Assembly (NCBI RefSeq): GCF_051216895.1
Contig: NZ_JBPKAO010000004.1
Span: 62,001-126,000 of the forward strand
Source: Aquipuribacter sp051216895
GTDB lineage: Bacteria > Actinomycetota > Actinomycetes > Actinomycetales > JBBAYJ01
Length of the DNA stretch: 64,000 nucleotides
Reading direction: 5' to 3'
Numbering within the stretch: position 1 is the first letter of the stretch; every line of letters begins with the position of its first letter. The translations under genes were made by a program, and so were the position numbers. Below, in pieces: positions 51,989-60,525 of the stretch. Below the pieces are notes generated by a model, which was given only the letters and a program-made list of their open reading frames with translations, did not search any database and was not told the DNA's origin.

Positions 51989-54034
51989 GTGGCGTTGTCC
52001 GACACCCTGACCCGCTACGTGCTGGGCGTCGTGCTGTGCGGGGCGGTGGCGGTGGGGACGTCGCTGGCGCACGTCGACCGGACCGCGTGGACGGCGTCCG
52101 GGGCCGTGGTGGCGGGGCTGCTGGTCGTCGGCATCGTCGTCGGGGAGTGCCTCCCGGCCCGCATCTGGCGGGGGGACGAGTTCCGGGAGTACACCTTCTC
52201 CGGCCCGTTCACCATCGCCCTCGTCGTGGTCGGACCGCTGTGGCTGGTCCTGCTCACCCAGACCTGCGCCCTGCTGGTGGCCGAGGTGCGCGACCGTCGG
52301 CCGCCCATCAAGGCCCTGTTCAACATCAGCCAGTACGCCGTGGCGGTGGTCGTGGCGTCGGCGGCCTACGCCGCGCTGACGGGCCAGCCGTTCGGGTCGG
52401 CCCACACGGGGCCCTTCACCACCGACCAGCTCCTGCCCTCGCTGGCGGCCGCCGCCGTGTACTTCCTGGTCAACGCCGTGCTGGTGGCCGTCGTCATCGC
52501 CCTGGCCGACCAGCAGCGGTTGGCGAGATCCGTGGTGACCCACGTGCGCGACGAGATCTCGATGACGACGATGCTGCTCTGCCTCGCCCCCGTGGTGGTG
52601 CTGTCGCTGCAGTTCTCACCGCTCACCGCCCCGCTGTGCCTGCTGCCCGTCGCTGCGGTCCGGCAGGCGGCACGCACGGCGGCGCGCAGCCACGTGCAGG
52701 CCATGCACGACCAGCTGACGGGCCTGCCCAACCGGGGCATGCTGATGCTGCGCAGCCGGCGCGTGGCGGACGAGGCCGACGGTGGTGAGCAGACCGCGCT
52801 CCTCATGCTCGACCTCGACCACTTCAAGGAGATCAACGACACCCTCGGCCACCCCGTCGGGGACGAGCTGCTCCGCCTCGTCGCGGCGCGGCTGCTGTCG
52901 GTCGTGGGGGAGGAGGACACCGTCGCCCGGTTCGGGGGCGACGAGTTCGCCGTGCTCAGCCACGGCTGCGGTGTCGAGGCCGCGGAACAGCTCTCGCAAC
53001 GGTGCCACGACGCGTTGTCGGAGCCGTTCCAGCTGGCCCAGATCTCCCTGCACATCGGGGTCAGCATCGGCATCGCCCTGCTGCCGCTGCACGCCGACGG
53101 CATCGACCAGCTGGTCCAGCGCGCCGACATCGCGCTCTACCAGGCCAAGGCCGACCGGGGCGCCACCCGTACCTACGACGCGGAGCGGGACGTCAACACA
53201 GTCGCGCGCCTGGCCCTGATGGAGGAGCTGCGCCGCACCATGGACACCCAGCTGGTGCTGCACTATCAGCCCAAGTGCCGGGCCGCCGACGGCGTCATGG
53301 TGGGTGTCGAGGCGCTCGTCCGCTGGCAGCACCCGGTCCGCGGGCTGATCGGTCCCGCGGACTTCCTGCCCGCGGCGGAGAACGCCGGCCTCGTCGTCGC
53401 CATGACCATGCAGATCCTGCGGCGGTCGTTGCGGCAGGTGCGGCAGTGGCGTGCGCAGGGTCTGCAGGTCAACGTGGCGGTCAACATGTCACCACGCCAC
53501 CTCAGCGACGTCCAGCTGCCGGAGCAGATCCGGGCCCTGCTGCAGGCCGAGGGGCTGCCGGGCACCGCGCTCACGCTGGAGGTGACGGAGAACTCGATGC
53601 TGTCCGACCCGGCGCGGGCCGCACTGGTGCTCCGCCGGATCCGCGACCTCGGCGTCGACGTGTCCATCGACGACTTCGGCACCGGGTACTCCTCGTTGGC
53701 CTACCTGCGGGACCTGTCGGCCACCGAGGTCAAGATCGACCGGACGTTCGTGTCGAACGCGAGGACCAGCGGGCGCGACCTGGCCATCGTCAGGGCCGCG
53801 GTGGAGCTCGGCCACAGCCTGGGCCTGCAGGTGGTGGCCGAGGGCGTCGAGGACGCCACCACGGCCGCCCTGATGGTGGAGAGCGGCTGCGACCTGCTGC
53901 AGGGTCACCTCCTGCTGCCGGCCTCGCCGCCGGACGACGTTCTCGCGTGGAGCCGAGGACCGCAGCGACGGGGTCGGGACCTGCCGCCGACCCGAGCCGA
54001 CCGCCCCGCCGACCGCGAGCCGGTGACGCGGTGA
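51989..54034 (+). CDS. Membrane GGDEF-EAL protein (c-di-GMP turnover), module B
   Basis: A 681-residue paralogue of the protein at 26995. The N-terminal 220 residues form a multi-pass membrane domain with the same FNISQYAVAVVVAS landmark. The GGDEF domain has DLDHFKEINDTLGHPVGD and intact GGDEF (316-320). The EAL domain has EALVRW (Glu441), EVTENS, DDFGTGYSS and EGVED. Cyclase and phosphodiesterase residues are both retained. The GTG start has AGGAGGT 8 bp upstream, unlike module A where the start is coupled to a tiny ORF. It overlaps the DUF5317 gene (GTGA). Confidence 0.9.
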   Translation: MALSDTLTRYVLGVVLCGAVAVGTSLAHVDRTAWTASGAVVAGLLVVGIVVGECLPARIWRGDEFREYTFSGPFTIALVVVGPLWLVLLTQTCALLVAEVRDRRPPIKALFNISQYAVAVVVASAAYAALTGQPFGSAHTGPFTTDQLLPSLAAAAVYFLVNAVLVAVVIALADQQRLARSVVTHVRDEISMTTMLLCLAPVVVLSLQFSPLTAPLCLLPVAAVRQAARTAARSHVQAMHDQLTGLPNRGMLMLRSRRVADEADGGEQTALLMLDLDHFKEINDTLGHPVGDELLRLVAARLLSVVGEEDTVARFGGDEFAVLSHGCGVEAAEQLSQRCHDALSEPFQLAQISLHIGVSIGIALLPLHADGIDQLVQRADIALYQAKADRGATRTYDAERDVNTVARLALMEELRRTMDTQLVLHYQPKCRAADGVMVGVEALVRWQHPVRGLIGPADFLPAAENAGLVVAMTMQILRRSLRQVRQWRAQGLQVNVAVNMSPRHLSDVQLPEQIRALLQAEGLPGTALTLEVTENSMLSDPARAALVLRRIRDLGVDVSIDDFGTGYSSLAYLRDLSATEVKIDRTFVSNARTSGRDLAIVRAAVELGHSLGLQVVAEGVEDATTAALMVESGCDLLQGHLLLPASPPDDVLAWSRGPQRRGRDLPPTRADRPADREPVTR

Positions 54035-54609
54035 TCATCCTGTACTGCTGCCTGCTGCTGCTGGCCGTGCACGCGGTGCTGCCCGGCAGCGACCTCCGGC
54101 GTCTGGGGCGGCTGTCGATGCGTCACACCTGGCTGGTGTGGTTGGCCCTGGCCGTCCAGGTCGTGGTGATGTCCGTGCTCCCGGACGCAGGTCCGCTGAG
54201 CCAGGCGGCGCACCTGGGCACCTACGGGCTGGCGGCCGTGTTCGCCGGGCTCAACCTGCGCTCGGCGGGGACCTGGGTCGTCGCGGCCGGCGGCGCCCTC
54301 AACCTCACCGCGATCACCGCCAACGGCGGGGTCATGCCCGCGTCGGCGAGCGCGGTCGCTGCCTCGGGCTGGCAGGCCGCCCCGGGGCAGTTCGCCAACT
54401 CCGCAGTGCTGGCGCAGCCACGGCTCCTGCCCCTGGGGGACGTGTTCGCCACGCCTGCCTGGCTACCGGTGAACAGCGTGTTCAGCGTCGGTGACGTCCT
54501 GGTCGTCCTGGGGGTGGCGGTCTTCCTGCACCTGACCTGCCGTCGCCCGGTGACCGCCGCTGACGAGCGGGGCGATGTCACCGCTCGGGATCAGGTCGGC
54601 AGGCGGTAG
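54031..54609 (+). CDS. DUF5317 membrane protein, module B
   Basis: A 192-residue membrane protein with five hydrophobic segments, paralogous to that at 29205: shared landmarks are ITANGGVMPAS, QFANSAVLAQPRLLPLGDVFATP and NSVFSVGDVLVV. Its GTG overlaps the GGDEF-EAL stop by 4 bp. The C-terminal tail overlaps the end of the convergent mutY gene by 19 bp. Function unknown. Confidence 0.8.
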   Translation: MIILYCCLLLLAVHAVLPGSDLRRLGRLSMRHTWLVWLALAVQVVVMSVLPDAGPLSQAAHLGTYGLAAVFAGLNLRSAGTWVVAAGGALNLTAITANGGVMPASASAVAASGWQAAPGQFANSAVLAQPRLLPLGDVFATPAWLPVNSVFSVGDVLVVLGVAVFLHLTCRRPVTAADERGDVTARDQVGRR

Positions 54610-55577
54610 CCACCGACGGCGGCCTCGGCCAACCCGTCGGCGAGCAGACCGGTCAGGCACCGGGCCGTCTGGTCCTGGTCGGGCCAGACGGCCTCCAGAC
54701 GTGCCGCGGGCACGACACCGGTCTCCTCGCGGAGCGCCGCCAGCAGCAGGCCGCGGACGTAGCGGTCGGTGCCCACCCAGGCCTGCGGACGGGTGGTGCG
54801 GCCCCGGGCTGTGGCGTCGGCTGCGCCGTCGGGGGGCGGGGCGAGGGCGGCCCAGCGGCATCGGTCCCGCAGGGGGCATTCGTCGCAACGCGGTGCCCGG
54901 GCCGTGCAGACCACCGCGCCCAGCTCCATCACGGCGGCGTTCCAGGCCACCGACCGCGGAGGTGGTCCCGGCAGCAGCCGCTCGGCGCGCGCGACCTCGG
55001 CCCGGGCCGGGGCGCTCGGCAGGGCGTCGACCCCCTCGTGCACCCGGGACAGGACACGGCGGATGTTGACGTCGAGCACCACCGCCCGACGACCGTGCGC
55101 GAAGGCGGCCGTGGCTCCGGCGGTGTACGGGCCGACGCCCGGCAGGCCCAGCAGGGCCTCGTAGGTGGTGGGCACCTGCCCGTCGTGCTCGTCCCGCACC
55201 GCCACCGCGGCCGCGTGCAGCCGCAGCGCCCGGCGGGGGTAGCCGAGCCGGCCCCACATCCGGACCGCCTCGCCGGGGGAGTCGTCGGCCAGCGCGGTCG
55301 GTGTCGGCCAGCGCTGCAGCCATGCGTGCCACGCGGGGACGACCCGGGCCACGGGGGTCTGGTGCGACATCACCTCGCACACCAGCACGGCCCAGGCGTC
55401 GGTCCCCGGCCGTCGCCACGGCAGGTCCCGCGCGGCCGAGACGTACCAATCGACGACGTCGTCGACCAGACCGCCGTCCTCGCCGGCCGCCGCCGAGGGG
55501 GGCGGACCCTCCCGTCGGCCACCGCTCGACCGTGCCGATCCGGCCTCCTCGGTGGGAGGGGCCGACGAGGGGCTCAG
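54591..55577 (-). CDS. mutY: A/G-specific adenine glycosylase, probable CTG start
   Basis: A DNA repair glycosylase removing adenine opposite 8-oxoguanine. Visible: DLPWRRPGTDAWAVLVCEVMSHQTPVARVVPAW with the catalytic Glu, the helix-hairpin-helix LLGLPGVGPYTAGATAAFA, catalytic Asp in VVLDVNIRRVL, and the [4Fe-4S] ligands C-x6-C-x2-C-x5-C in VCTARAPRCDECPLRDRC. The N-terminal coding sequence has no ATG, GTG or TTG before the ATG of EVM, which would delete essential residues. The likely start is CTG 55577, overlapping the disA stop as CTGA and giving about 328 residues. Confidence 0.88.
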   Translation of the reverse strand: MSPSSAPPTEEAGSARSSGGRREGPPPSAAAGEDGGLVDDVVDWYVSAARDLPWRRPGTDAWAVLVCEVMSHQTPVARVVPAWHAWLQRWPTPTALADDSPGEAVRMWGRLGYPRRALRLHAAAVAVRDEHDGQVPTTYEALLGLPGVGPYTAGATAAFAHGRRAVVLDVNIRRVLSRVHEGVDALPSAPARAEVARAERLLPGPPPRSVAWNAAVMELGAVVCTARAPRCDECPLRDRCRWAALAPPPDGAADATARGRTTRPQAWVGTDRYVRGLLLAALREETGVVPAARLEAVWPDQDQTARCLTGLLADGLAEAAVGGYRLPT

Positions 55578-56650
55578 ACGTACCGCTCGAGGATGCTGGT
55601 CTCGGCCAGGCGGCTGAGGCCCTCGCGGACGGCCCGCGCACGCGACAGGGTCAGCCCGTCGACCTGCTGCAGGTCCTCCACACCGGCGGCCAGCAGCTTC
55701 TGCAGGCTGCCGAAACGACCGACCAGCCGCTGCACCACGACGTCGGGCAGGCGGGGCAGGCGGTGCAGCATCCGGTACCCACGCGGGCTGACGGTCGCGT
55801 CCAGGCCGGGGTCGCCGGTCTGCAGGGCCACCTGCGCGGCCACCTGGTCCAGGCTGAGCAGCTGGGAGGAGTCCAGCGAGGCGAGCCCGGCCAGCGCGTG
55901 CTCCGCCTCGGCGACCGAGCCGTCGGGGCCGACGTAGTCGCGGACCACGCTGGCCAGCTCCAGGCCGAAGCCGGTGATGAGCTCGTCCATCTGCAGCTCG
56001 ACCAGGCGCCCGTCGGTGCCCAGCTCGACGACGTAGCCGCGCACCTCCTCGCTGATCCGGCGGACCATCTCGGCCCGCTGGAGCACGGTGGCGACGTCGC
56101 GCACCGTGACCAGGTCCTCGATCTCCAGCGCCGAGAGGTTGCCGGTGACCTCGTCCAGCCGGGAGGCGTACCGCTCCAGGGTGGCCAGGGCCTGGTTGGC
56201 GCGGGCCAGGATCGCGCCGGAGTCCTCGAGCACGTGCCGCTTGCCGTCCAGGTAGAGCGCAATGAGGGTCATCGACTGCGACACCGAGATGACCGGGAAG
56301 CCGCACTGGCGCGACGCCTTGTCCGCCGTCCGGTGCCGGGTGCCCGACTCCGGGGTCTCGATGCGCGGGTCGGGCACGAGCTGGACGCCGGCACGGACGA
56401 TGTTCCCGCTGCCGTCGTGGTCGACCACGATGGCCCCGTCCATCTTGGCGAGCTCGCGCAGCCGGGTGGCCGAGAAGTGGACGTCCAGGACGAACCCGCC
56501 GGTGCACATGTCCGCGACCACCTCGTCGAAGCCGAGGACGATCAGGGCGCCGGTGCGACCGCGCAGGATCCGCTCGAGGCCGTCGCGCAGCTGCGTCCCG
56601 GGCGCGACCAGGGCGAGGACCTCTCGGAGTCGCTCGTCCGTACCGTCCAC
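55574..56650 (-). CDS. disA: Diadenylate cyclase DisA
   Basis: A 358-residue octameric enzyme making c-di-AMP and scanning DNA. The catalytic DGA (71-73, in KMDGAIVVDHDG) and GTRHR (103-107) motifs are intact, followed by the helical linker and the C-terminal HhH DNA-binding domain (GSLQKLLAAGVEDLQQVDGLTLSRARAVREGL). The start is a GTG. It lies between radA and mutY, the standard genome-integrity neighbourhood, and its stop is coupled to mutY. Four 11-bp repeats lie upstream at 56786-56829. Confidence 0.97.
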   Translation of the reverse strand: MDGTDERLREVLALVAPGTQLRDGLERILRGRTGALIVLGFDEVVADMCTGGFVLDVHFSATRLRELAKMDGAIVVDHDGSGNIVRAGVQLVPDPRIETPESGTRHRTADKASRQCGFPVISVSQSMTLIALYLDGKRHVLEDSGAILARANQALATLERYASRLDEVTGNLSALEIEDLVTVRDVATVLQRAEMVRRISEEVRGYVVELGTDGRLVELQMDELITGFGLELASVVRDYVGPDGSVAEAEHALAGLASLDSSQLLSLDQVAAQVALQTGDPGLDATVSPRGYRMLHRLPRLPDVVVQRLVGRFGSLQKLLAAGVEDLQQVDGLTLSRARAVREGLSRLAETSILERYV

Positions 56651-56785
56651 CGTCGCGGCCCCCGCGTGCTCGAGCGCCGGTCGTGTCGGTCACACGCGGC
56701 GCAGGTCGGTCGTGTCGTCGGCCAATGCTCGATCCCTCGGCAGTGTAGAGCCGGTCCCTCCCGTGGCGGGCTTCGCGACCGGACC

Positions 56786-56829
56786 GTGACCAGGCGGTGA
56801 CCTGGGAGTGACCTGAGCGCGACCTGGGA
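56786..56829. repeat. Four 11-bp tandem repeats between radA and disA
   Basis: GTGACCAGGCG, GTGACCTGGGA, GTGACCTGAGC and GCGACCTGGGA follow each other without gaps. The array lies 4 bp beyond the radA stop and 136 bp upstream of disA. An 11-bp period places each unit on nearly the same DNA face, as in regulator-binding arrays. Confidence 0.85.
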
Positions 56830-56832
56830 CCC

Positions 56833-58284
56833 TCAGCCCGTGCGGCCCGCCAGGTCGCGCAGGGCCCGGAACGCGCGTTCGACGTGCCCGACCTCGACGA
56901 CCCGGACGCCGCTGGGCAGGGTGCCGAGGCGTTCCAGCGAGCCCGGGGGCACGAGGATGCGGCGGTAGCCCAGCCGGGCGGCCTCGGCCACCCGCTGCGG
57001 CGTCATCGACACCCGGCGCACGTCCCCGCTCAGCGCCACCTCGCCGATCGCCAGGACGTCGGCGGGCACGGGCACGTCCCACGCCGCGGAGGCCACCGCC
57101 AGCGTGACGGCCAGGTCGACGCCCGGTTCGCCCAGCCGGGCCCCGCCGACCGTGGCGACGAACACGTCCTTGTCGGCCAGCTTGAGCCCGCTCGCGCGTT
57201 CGGTGACCGCCAGCAGCATCGCGGTGCGGGCGCTGTCGAGCCCGCTGACCCCGCGCCGGGGGTTGGGCGTGGACGCCGTGGCCACCAGGGACTGGATCTC
57301 GGCCAGGAGCGGGCGGCGACCCTCGACCGCCACGGCCAGGCAGGTGCCGGGCACCGGTTCGTCGCGCTGGCCGCGGAACAGCTCGGAGGGGTCCACCACC
57401 TCGCGCAGACCGTCGTCGGCCTGCTCGAAGCAGGCGATCTCGTCGGCGGGCCCGTACCGGTTCTTGGTCGCCCGCAGCAGGCGCAGGCTGGTGTGACGGT
57501 CGCCGTCGAAGGTGAGGACGGTGTCGACCAGGTGCTCCAGGGACCGCGGCCCGGCCACCGAGGAGTCCTTGGTGGACTGCCCCACCAGCAGCAACGGGGT
57601 GGGGCGGGACTTGGCGACCCGGGTGAGCACCTGCGTGACCTCCTGCACCTGGGCCATGCCGCCCGCCCGGCCGTCGACGTCCCCGCTGGTCAGGGTCTGC
57701 ACGCTGTCGACCACGACGAGGTCGGGGTCGTGCTCCTCCACGTGGTGCAGCACGGCGCCCAGGTCCTGCTCGTCGGCCACCAGCAGACCGGGCGCGTCCG
57801 CGCCGGTGCGGCGCGCGCGCACGGCGATCTGCTCCGCGGACTCCTCGCCCGACACGTAGAGCACCGTGCGGGCCCGGTGGGCCTCGGCGCCCAGCGCGCG
57901 GGACCCGGTCGCGGGCCCGACGGGGCCGAGCGCGAAACGGTGGGCGACGTCCAGCAGCAGCGTGGACTTGCCGACCCCCGGCTCCCCGGCCAGCAGGACG
58001 ACCTGGCCGGCGACGAGCCCGCCGCCGATGACCCGGTCGAACTCGCCGAGCCCGGTGGGCGTCCGCTCCGTCCGCGCCTCGTCGACCTCCCCGAGCCGTC
58101 GTGCGGGCCGAGGGGCGCCGGCCGTGGCCCGGGCGCGAGGACCGCTGCCCTCGGTCAGCCCGGCGGGGACCTCCTCGACGGTGCCCCAGCCCTGGCACTG
58201 GCTGCACCGCCCGGCCCAGCGCGGGTGCTCCGCCCCGCACGCGGTGCACGCGAAGACGGCACGACGGGTACGGGAGCTGGCCAC
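56833..58284 (-). CDS. radA: DNA repair protein RadA
   Basis: A 483-residue RecA-like helicase that promotes branch migration during recombination. A C4 zinc finger opens the protein (Cys13, 16, 27, 30), followed by Walker A GEPGVGKST (about 100-108), Walker B DLVVVDSVQTL, the RadA-specific KNRYG (274-278) and a C-terminal Lon-like domain (GSLERLGTLP end). The start is a GTG. It is upstream of disA on the same strand with a 182-bp gap; RadA modulates DisA activity in Bacillus, so co-regulation is reasonable. Confidence 0.97.
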   Translation of the reverse strand: MASSRTRRAVFACTACGAEHPRWAGRCSQCQGWGTVEEVPAGLTEGSGPRARATAGAPRPARRLGEVDEARTERTPTGLGEFDRVIGGGLVAGQVVLLAGEPGVGKSTLLLDVAHRFALGPVGPATGSRALGAEAHRARTVLYVSGEESAEQIAVRARRTGADAPGLLVADEQDLGAVLHHVEEHDPDLVVVDSVQTLTSGDVDGRAGGMAQVQEVTQVLTRVAKSRPTPLLLVGQSTKDSSVAGPRSLEHLVDTVLTFDGDRHTSLRLLRATKNRYGPADEIACFEQADDGLREVVDPSELFRGQRDEPVPGTCLAVAVEGRRPLLAEIQSLVATASTPNPRRGVSGLDSARTAMLLAVTERASGLKLADKDVFVATVGGARLGEPGVDLAVTLAVASAAWDVPVPADVLAIGEVALSGDVRRVSMTPQRVAEAARLGYRRILVPPGSLERLGTLPSGVRVVEVGHVERAFRALRDLAGRTG

Positions 58285-58329
58285 CGGGTCAACCTACGCA
58301 GTGCCGCGACACAACCCGGGGCCCTACCC

Positions 58330-58343
58330 CGCCCCCGGGGGCG
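58330..58343. terminator. GC palindrome downstream of a small membrane-protein gene
   Basis: CGCCCCCGGGGGCG is a perfect 14-bp palindrome 18 bp beyond the stop of the minus-strand gene at 58362. It could be part of a terminator, but there is no loop or U tract in the classical sense. Confidence 0.3.
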
Positions 58344-58361
58344 TCGGCCCCGGCGCCGGCC

Positions 58362-58733
58362 TCAGATGGCCAGCAGGGTGGCGGTGAGGATGACCCCGCC
58401 GCTGACGATCGACACCGCAGGCACCAGGGCGAAGACGAGCACGGCCTGGCTCTTGAGGTGCTGGGACAGCAGCATCCCGGCGCCGGCGAAGATGGCCACG
58501 CCCACCATGGTCACGGCGAAGGCGATGCCCACCTGTCCCGGGTCCGGGGACGACGAGGTCGGCGGGACGATGAGGAACGGGAGCACGGTGGAGACCGCGA
58601 TGCCGAGCGTCCAGACGGCGAACAGCCCGATGGACCGGACGTCGGGGTGCGGCCAGTTCGTCCTGCGGTGGCCGCGCGCGGTGTACTCCGCCTCCTGGCG
58701 TGGTGCCCCGTCGCTGTATCGGGTGTCCGTCAT
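58362..58733 (-). CDS. Small membrane protein of unknown function
   Basis: A 123-residue protein with a polar N-terminus of about 35 residues and three to four hydrophobic segments (SIGLFAVWTLGIAVSTVLPFLIV; VGIAFAVTMVGVAIFAGAGMLL; AVLVFALVPAVSIVSGGVILTATLLAI). No motif is recognised. The ATG at 58733 is the plausible start; the larger open frame upstream is antisense or out of frame to the neighbouring gene. It is read toward radA, 77 bp away. Confidence 0.6.
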   Translation of the reverse strand: MTDTRYSDGAPRQEAEYTARGHRRTNWPHPDVRSIGLFAVWTLGIAVSTVLPFLIVPPTSSSPDPGQVGIAFAVTMVGVAIFAGAGMLLSQHLKSQAVLVFALVPAVSIVSGGVILTATLLAI

Positions 58734-58765
58734 GCCTACAGGGTGCTCTGCTGCCGCCGCCGTGG

Positions 58766-59686
58766 CTAGTCGACGGGCCGGGCCGCCGCCGTGGCCGGGT
58801 GCACCGTGAGCGGCAGCAGCCGTCGACCGCGGCGGGGCCGCAGCTGCTCGCAGTGCTCGGCCAGGCGGGCGTAGACATCGGCCCCCACCAGCTCCACGAG
58901 CTCCTCGCGCAGCGACACCCAGACCGGTTCGGCGCCGACGTGGGCCGACGGGCTGGTCGAGCAGTACCAGTCGAAGTCGGCCCCGCCGCCGCCCCAGCCG
59001 GCCCGGGTGTACTCGGTCACGGTGACCTGCAGGTGCTCCGAGCCGTCGGGGTGCCCGACGGTGTCGTAGGTCCGGCGCAGCGGCAGCTGCCAGCAGACGT
59101 CGGGCTTCGTGGTCAGCGGCGGGACCCCCTCGGCCAGCGCCAGCGCGTGCAGGGCGCAGCCGTAGCCACCGGCGGAGCCCCGGGGGTTGTGGAACACGCA
59201 GGCCCCGTCGACGCGGGCCGTCCGTCGGTCGCCGTCCTCGTCCGACTCGGCCCAGGCGGCGTCCGCGCCGTGCTCGGGGTGGTCGTGGTTGGCCCAGGTC
59301 GAGGGGGCGAGCCGGCCCACGGCCTCCGCCACCCGGGCCTCGTCGTCGGGCTCGGAGAAGTACGCCCCGTGCACGCAGCAGCCCGCGTCCGGCTCGGTCG
59401 CGTCGATCCCGGGGCACCCCGCCCCGAAGATGCACGTCCAGGACGAGGTGAGCCAGGTCAGGTCGAAGCGGTAGACCGTGTCGGGCTCACCCGGCTCGGC
59501 GGTGCCGACGGTGCCGTCCTGGTCGTGCTCCCCGTCGTCCACCGGCTCCGCCGTGGTGGCCGAGAGCTCGAGCCACAACCGGTCGGTGGGGGCGGGGACC
59601 TCGTCGGTCGGGACGTCGGGGCGTGCCACCGGAGGAGGGTAGACCGCACCACGGTCCCGGTGAGGGCCGGGGCGACGTAGGCTCAT
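58766..59686 (-). CDS. Conserved cysteine-rich actinobacterial protein
   Basis: A roughly 306-residue soluble protein, unrecognised in function, though its pattern looks like a widely conserved actinobacterial family. Cysteine-bearing segments suggest a metal or FeS site: TCIFGAGCPGID, AGCCVHGAYFS, ACVFHNPRGSAGGYGCALH, KPDVCWQLPLRR and DWYCSTS. These recall the CxxxxxCP...CC pattern of DUF3109-like FeS proteins, but I cannot confirm it. Starts at ATG 59686, ATG 59704 and GTG 59629 are all possible; 59704 would overlap the divergent isomerase gene. Confidence 0.6.
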   Translation of the reverse strand: MSLRRPGPHRDRGAVYPPPVARPDVPTDEVPAPTDRLWLELSATTAEPVDDGEHDQDGTVGTAEPGEPDTVYRFDLTWLTSSWTCIFGAGCPGIDATEPDAGCCVHGAYFSEPDDEARVAEAVGRLAPSTWANHDHPEHGADAAWAESDEDGDRRTARVDGACVFHNPRGSAGGYGCALHALALAEGVPPLTTKPDVCWQLPLRRTYDTVGHPDGSEHLQVTVTEYTRAGWGGGGADFDWYCSTSPSAHVGAEPVWVSLREELVELVGADVYARLAEHCEQLRPRRGRRLLPLTVHPATAAARPVD

Positions 59687-59691
59687 CCTTC

Positions 59692-60516
59692 GTGACCGGG
59701 ACACCCGCCCCCGACGGCGGAACGACGGCCGGCCCCCTGGTGGGCCTGGCGACGACGTCGGTGTACCCCGAGCCTGCCGAGGAGGCCTTCCGGCTGGCGG
59801 CCGAGCTCGGTTACGACGGCGTCGAGGTCATGGTCTGGTCGGACCCGGTCAGCCGGGACGCCGACGCGCTGCTGGAGCTGTCCGCCACCTACGACGTCAA
59901 GATCATGAGCATCCACGCGCCGACCCTGCTGCTCACCCAGGGGGTGTGGGGCCGGGACAACTGGGCGCGGCTGGTCCGCACGGCCGAGCACGCCGAGGCC
60001 CTCGGCGCCGACACCGTCGTCGTGCACCCGCCGTTCCGGTGGCAGCGGACCTACGGCGCCGGCTTCGAGGAGGGCATCGCCACCCTGGGCGAGGAGCACC
60101 ACTGCACGTTCGCGGTGGAGAACATGTTCCCCTGGCGCGTCGGCGGCAAGGACGTCCGGGCCTACGCACCGGGCTGGGACCTGCTCGACCACGACTATGA
60201 GCACTGCACGCTGGACTTCTCCCACGCCGCGACGGCCCGCCAGGACGCCATGCACCTGCTGGAGGTGCTGGGCGAGCGCATCACCCACGTCCACCTCACC
60301 GACGGCAGCGGGTCGTTGATGGACGAGCACCTGGTGCCCGGGGACGGCACGCAGCCGGTGGCGGAGGTGCTGGAGAAGCTGGCGGCCGGGGGCTGGTCCG
60401 GGCACGTCGTGGCGGAGATCAACACCCGCAAGGACAAGGCCCGGCGCGAGCTGGCCCTGCAGCGCAGCCTGGCCTTTGCGCGACGCCACCTGCAGGGCCA
60501 TCTGTCCGGCGGCTAG
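59692..60516 (+). CDS. Sugar phosphate isomerase/epimerase-like TIM barrel (AP endonuclease family 2 fold)
   Basis: A 274-residue TIM-barrel protein of the xylose isomerase-like superfamily. Metal-ligand segments are visible: GYDGVEVMVW, HPPFRW, CTFAVENMF (Glu), CTLDFSHAA (Asp, His), HVHLTDG and HVVAEINT (Glu). It could isomerise a sugar or inositol derivative; the substrate is unknown. The GTG at 59692 gives a sensible start and avoids overlap with the divergent gene. It is 9 bp before proline dehydrogenase, a common actinobacterial arrangement. Confidence 0.82.
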   Translation: MTGTPAPDGGTTAGPLVGLATTSVYPEPAEEAFRLAAELGYDGVEVMVWSDPVSRDADALLELSATYDVKIMSIHAPTLLLTQGVWGRDNWARLVRTAEHAEALGADTVVVHPPFRWQRTYGAGFEEGIATLGEEHHCTFAVENMFPWRVGGKDVRAYAPGWDLLDHDYEHCTLDFSHAATARQDAMHLLEVLGERITHVHLTDGSGSLMDEHLVPGDGTQPVAEVLEKLAAGGWSGHVVAEINTRKDKARRELALQRSLAFARRHLQGHLSGG

Positions 60517-60525
60517 CCTGCGGAG

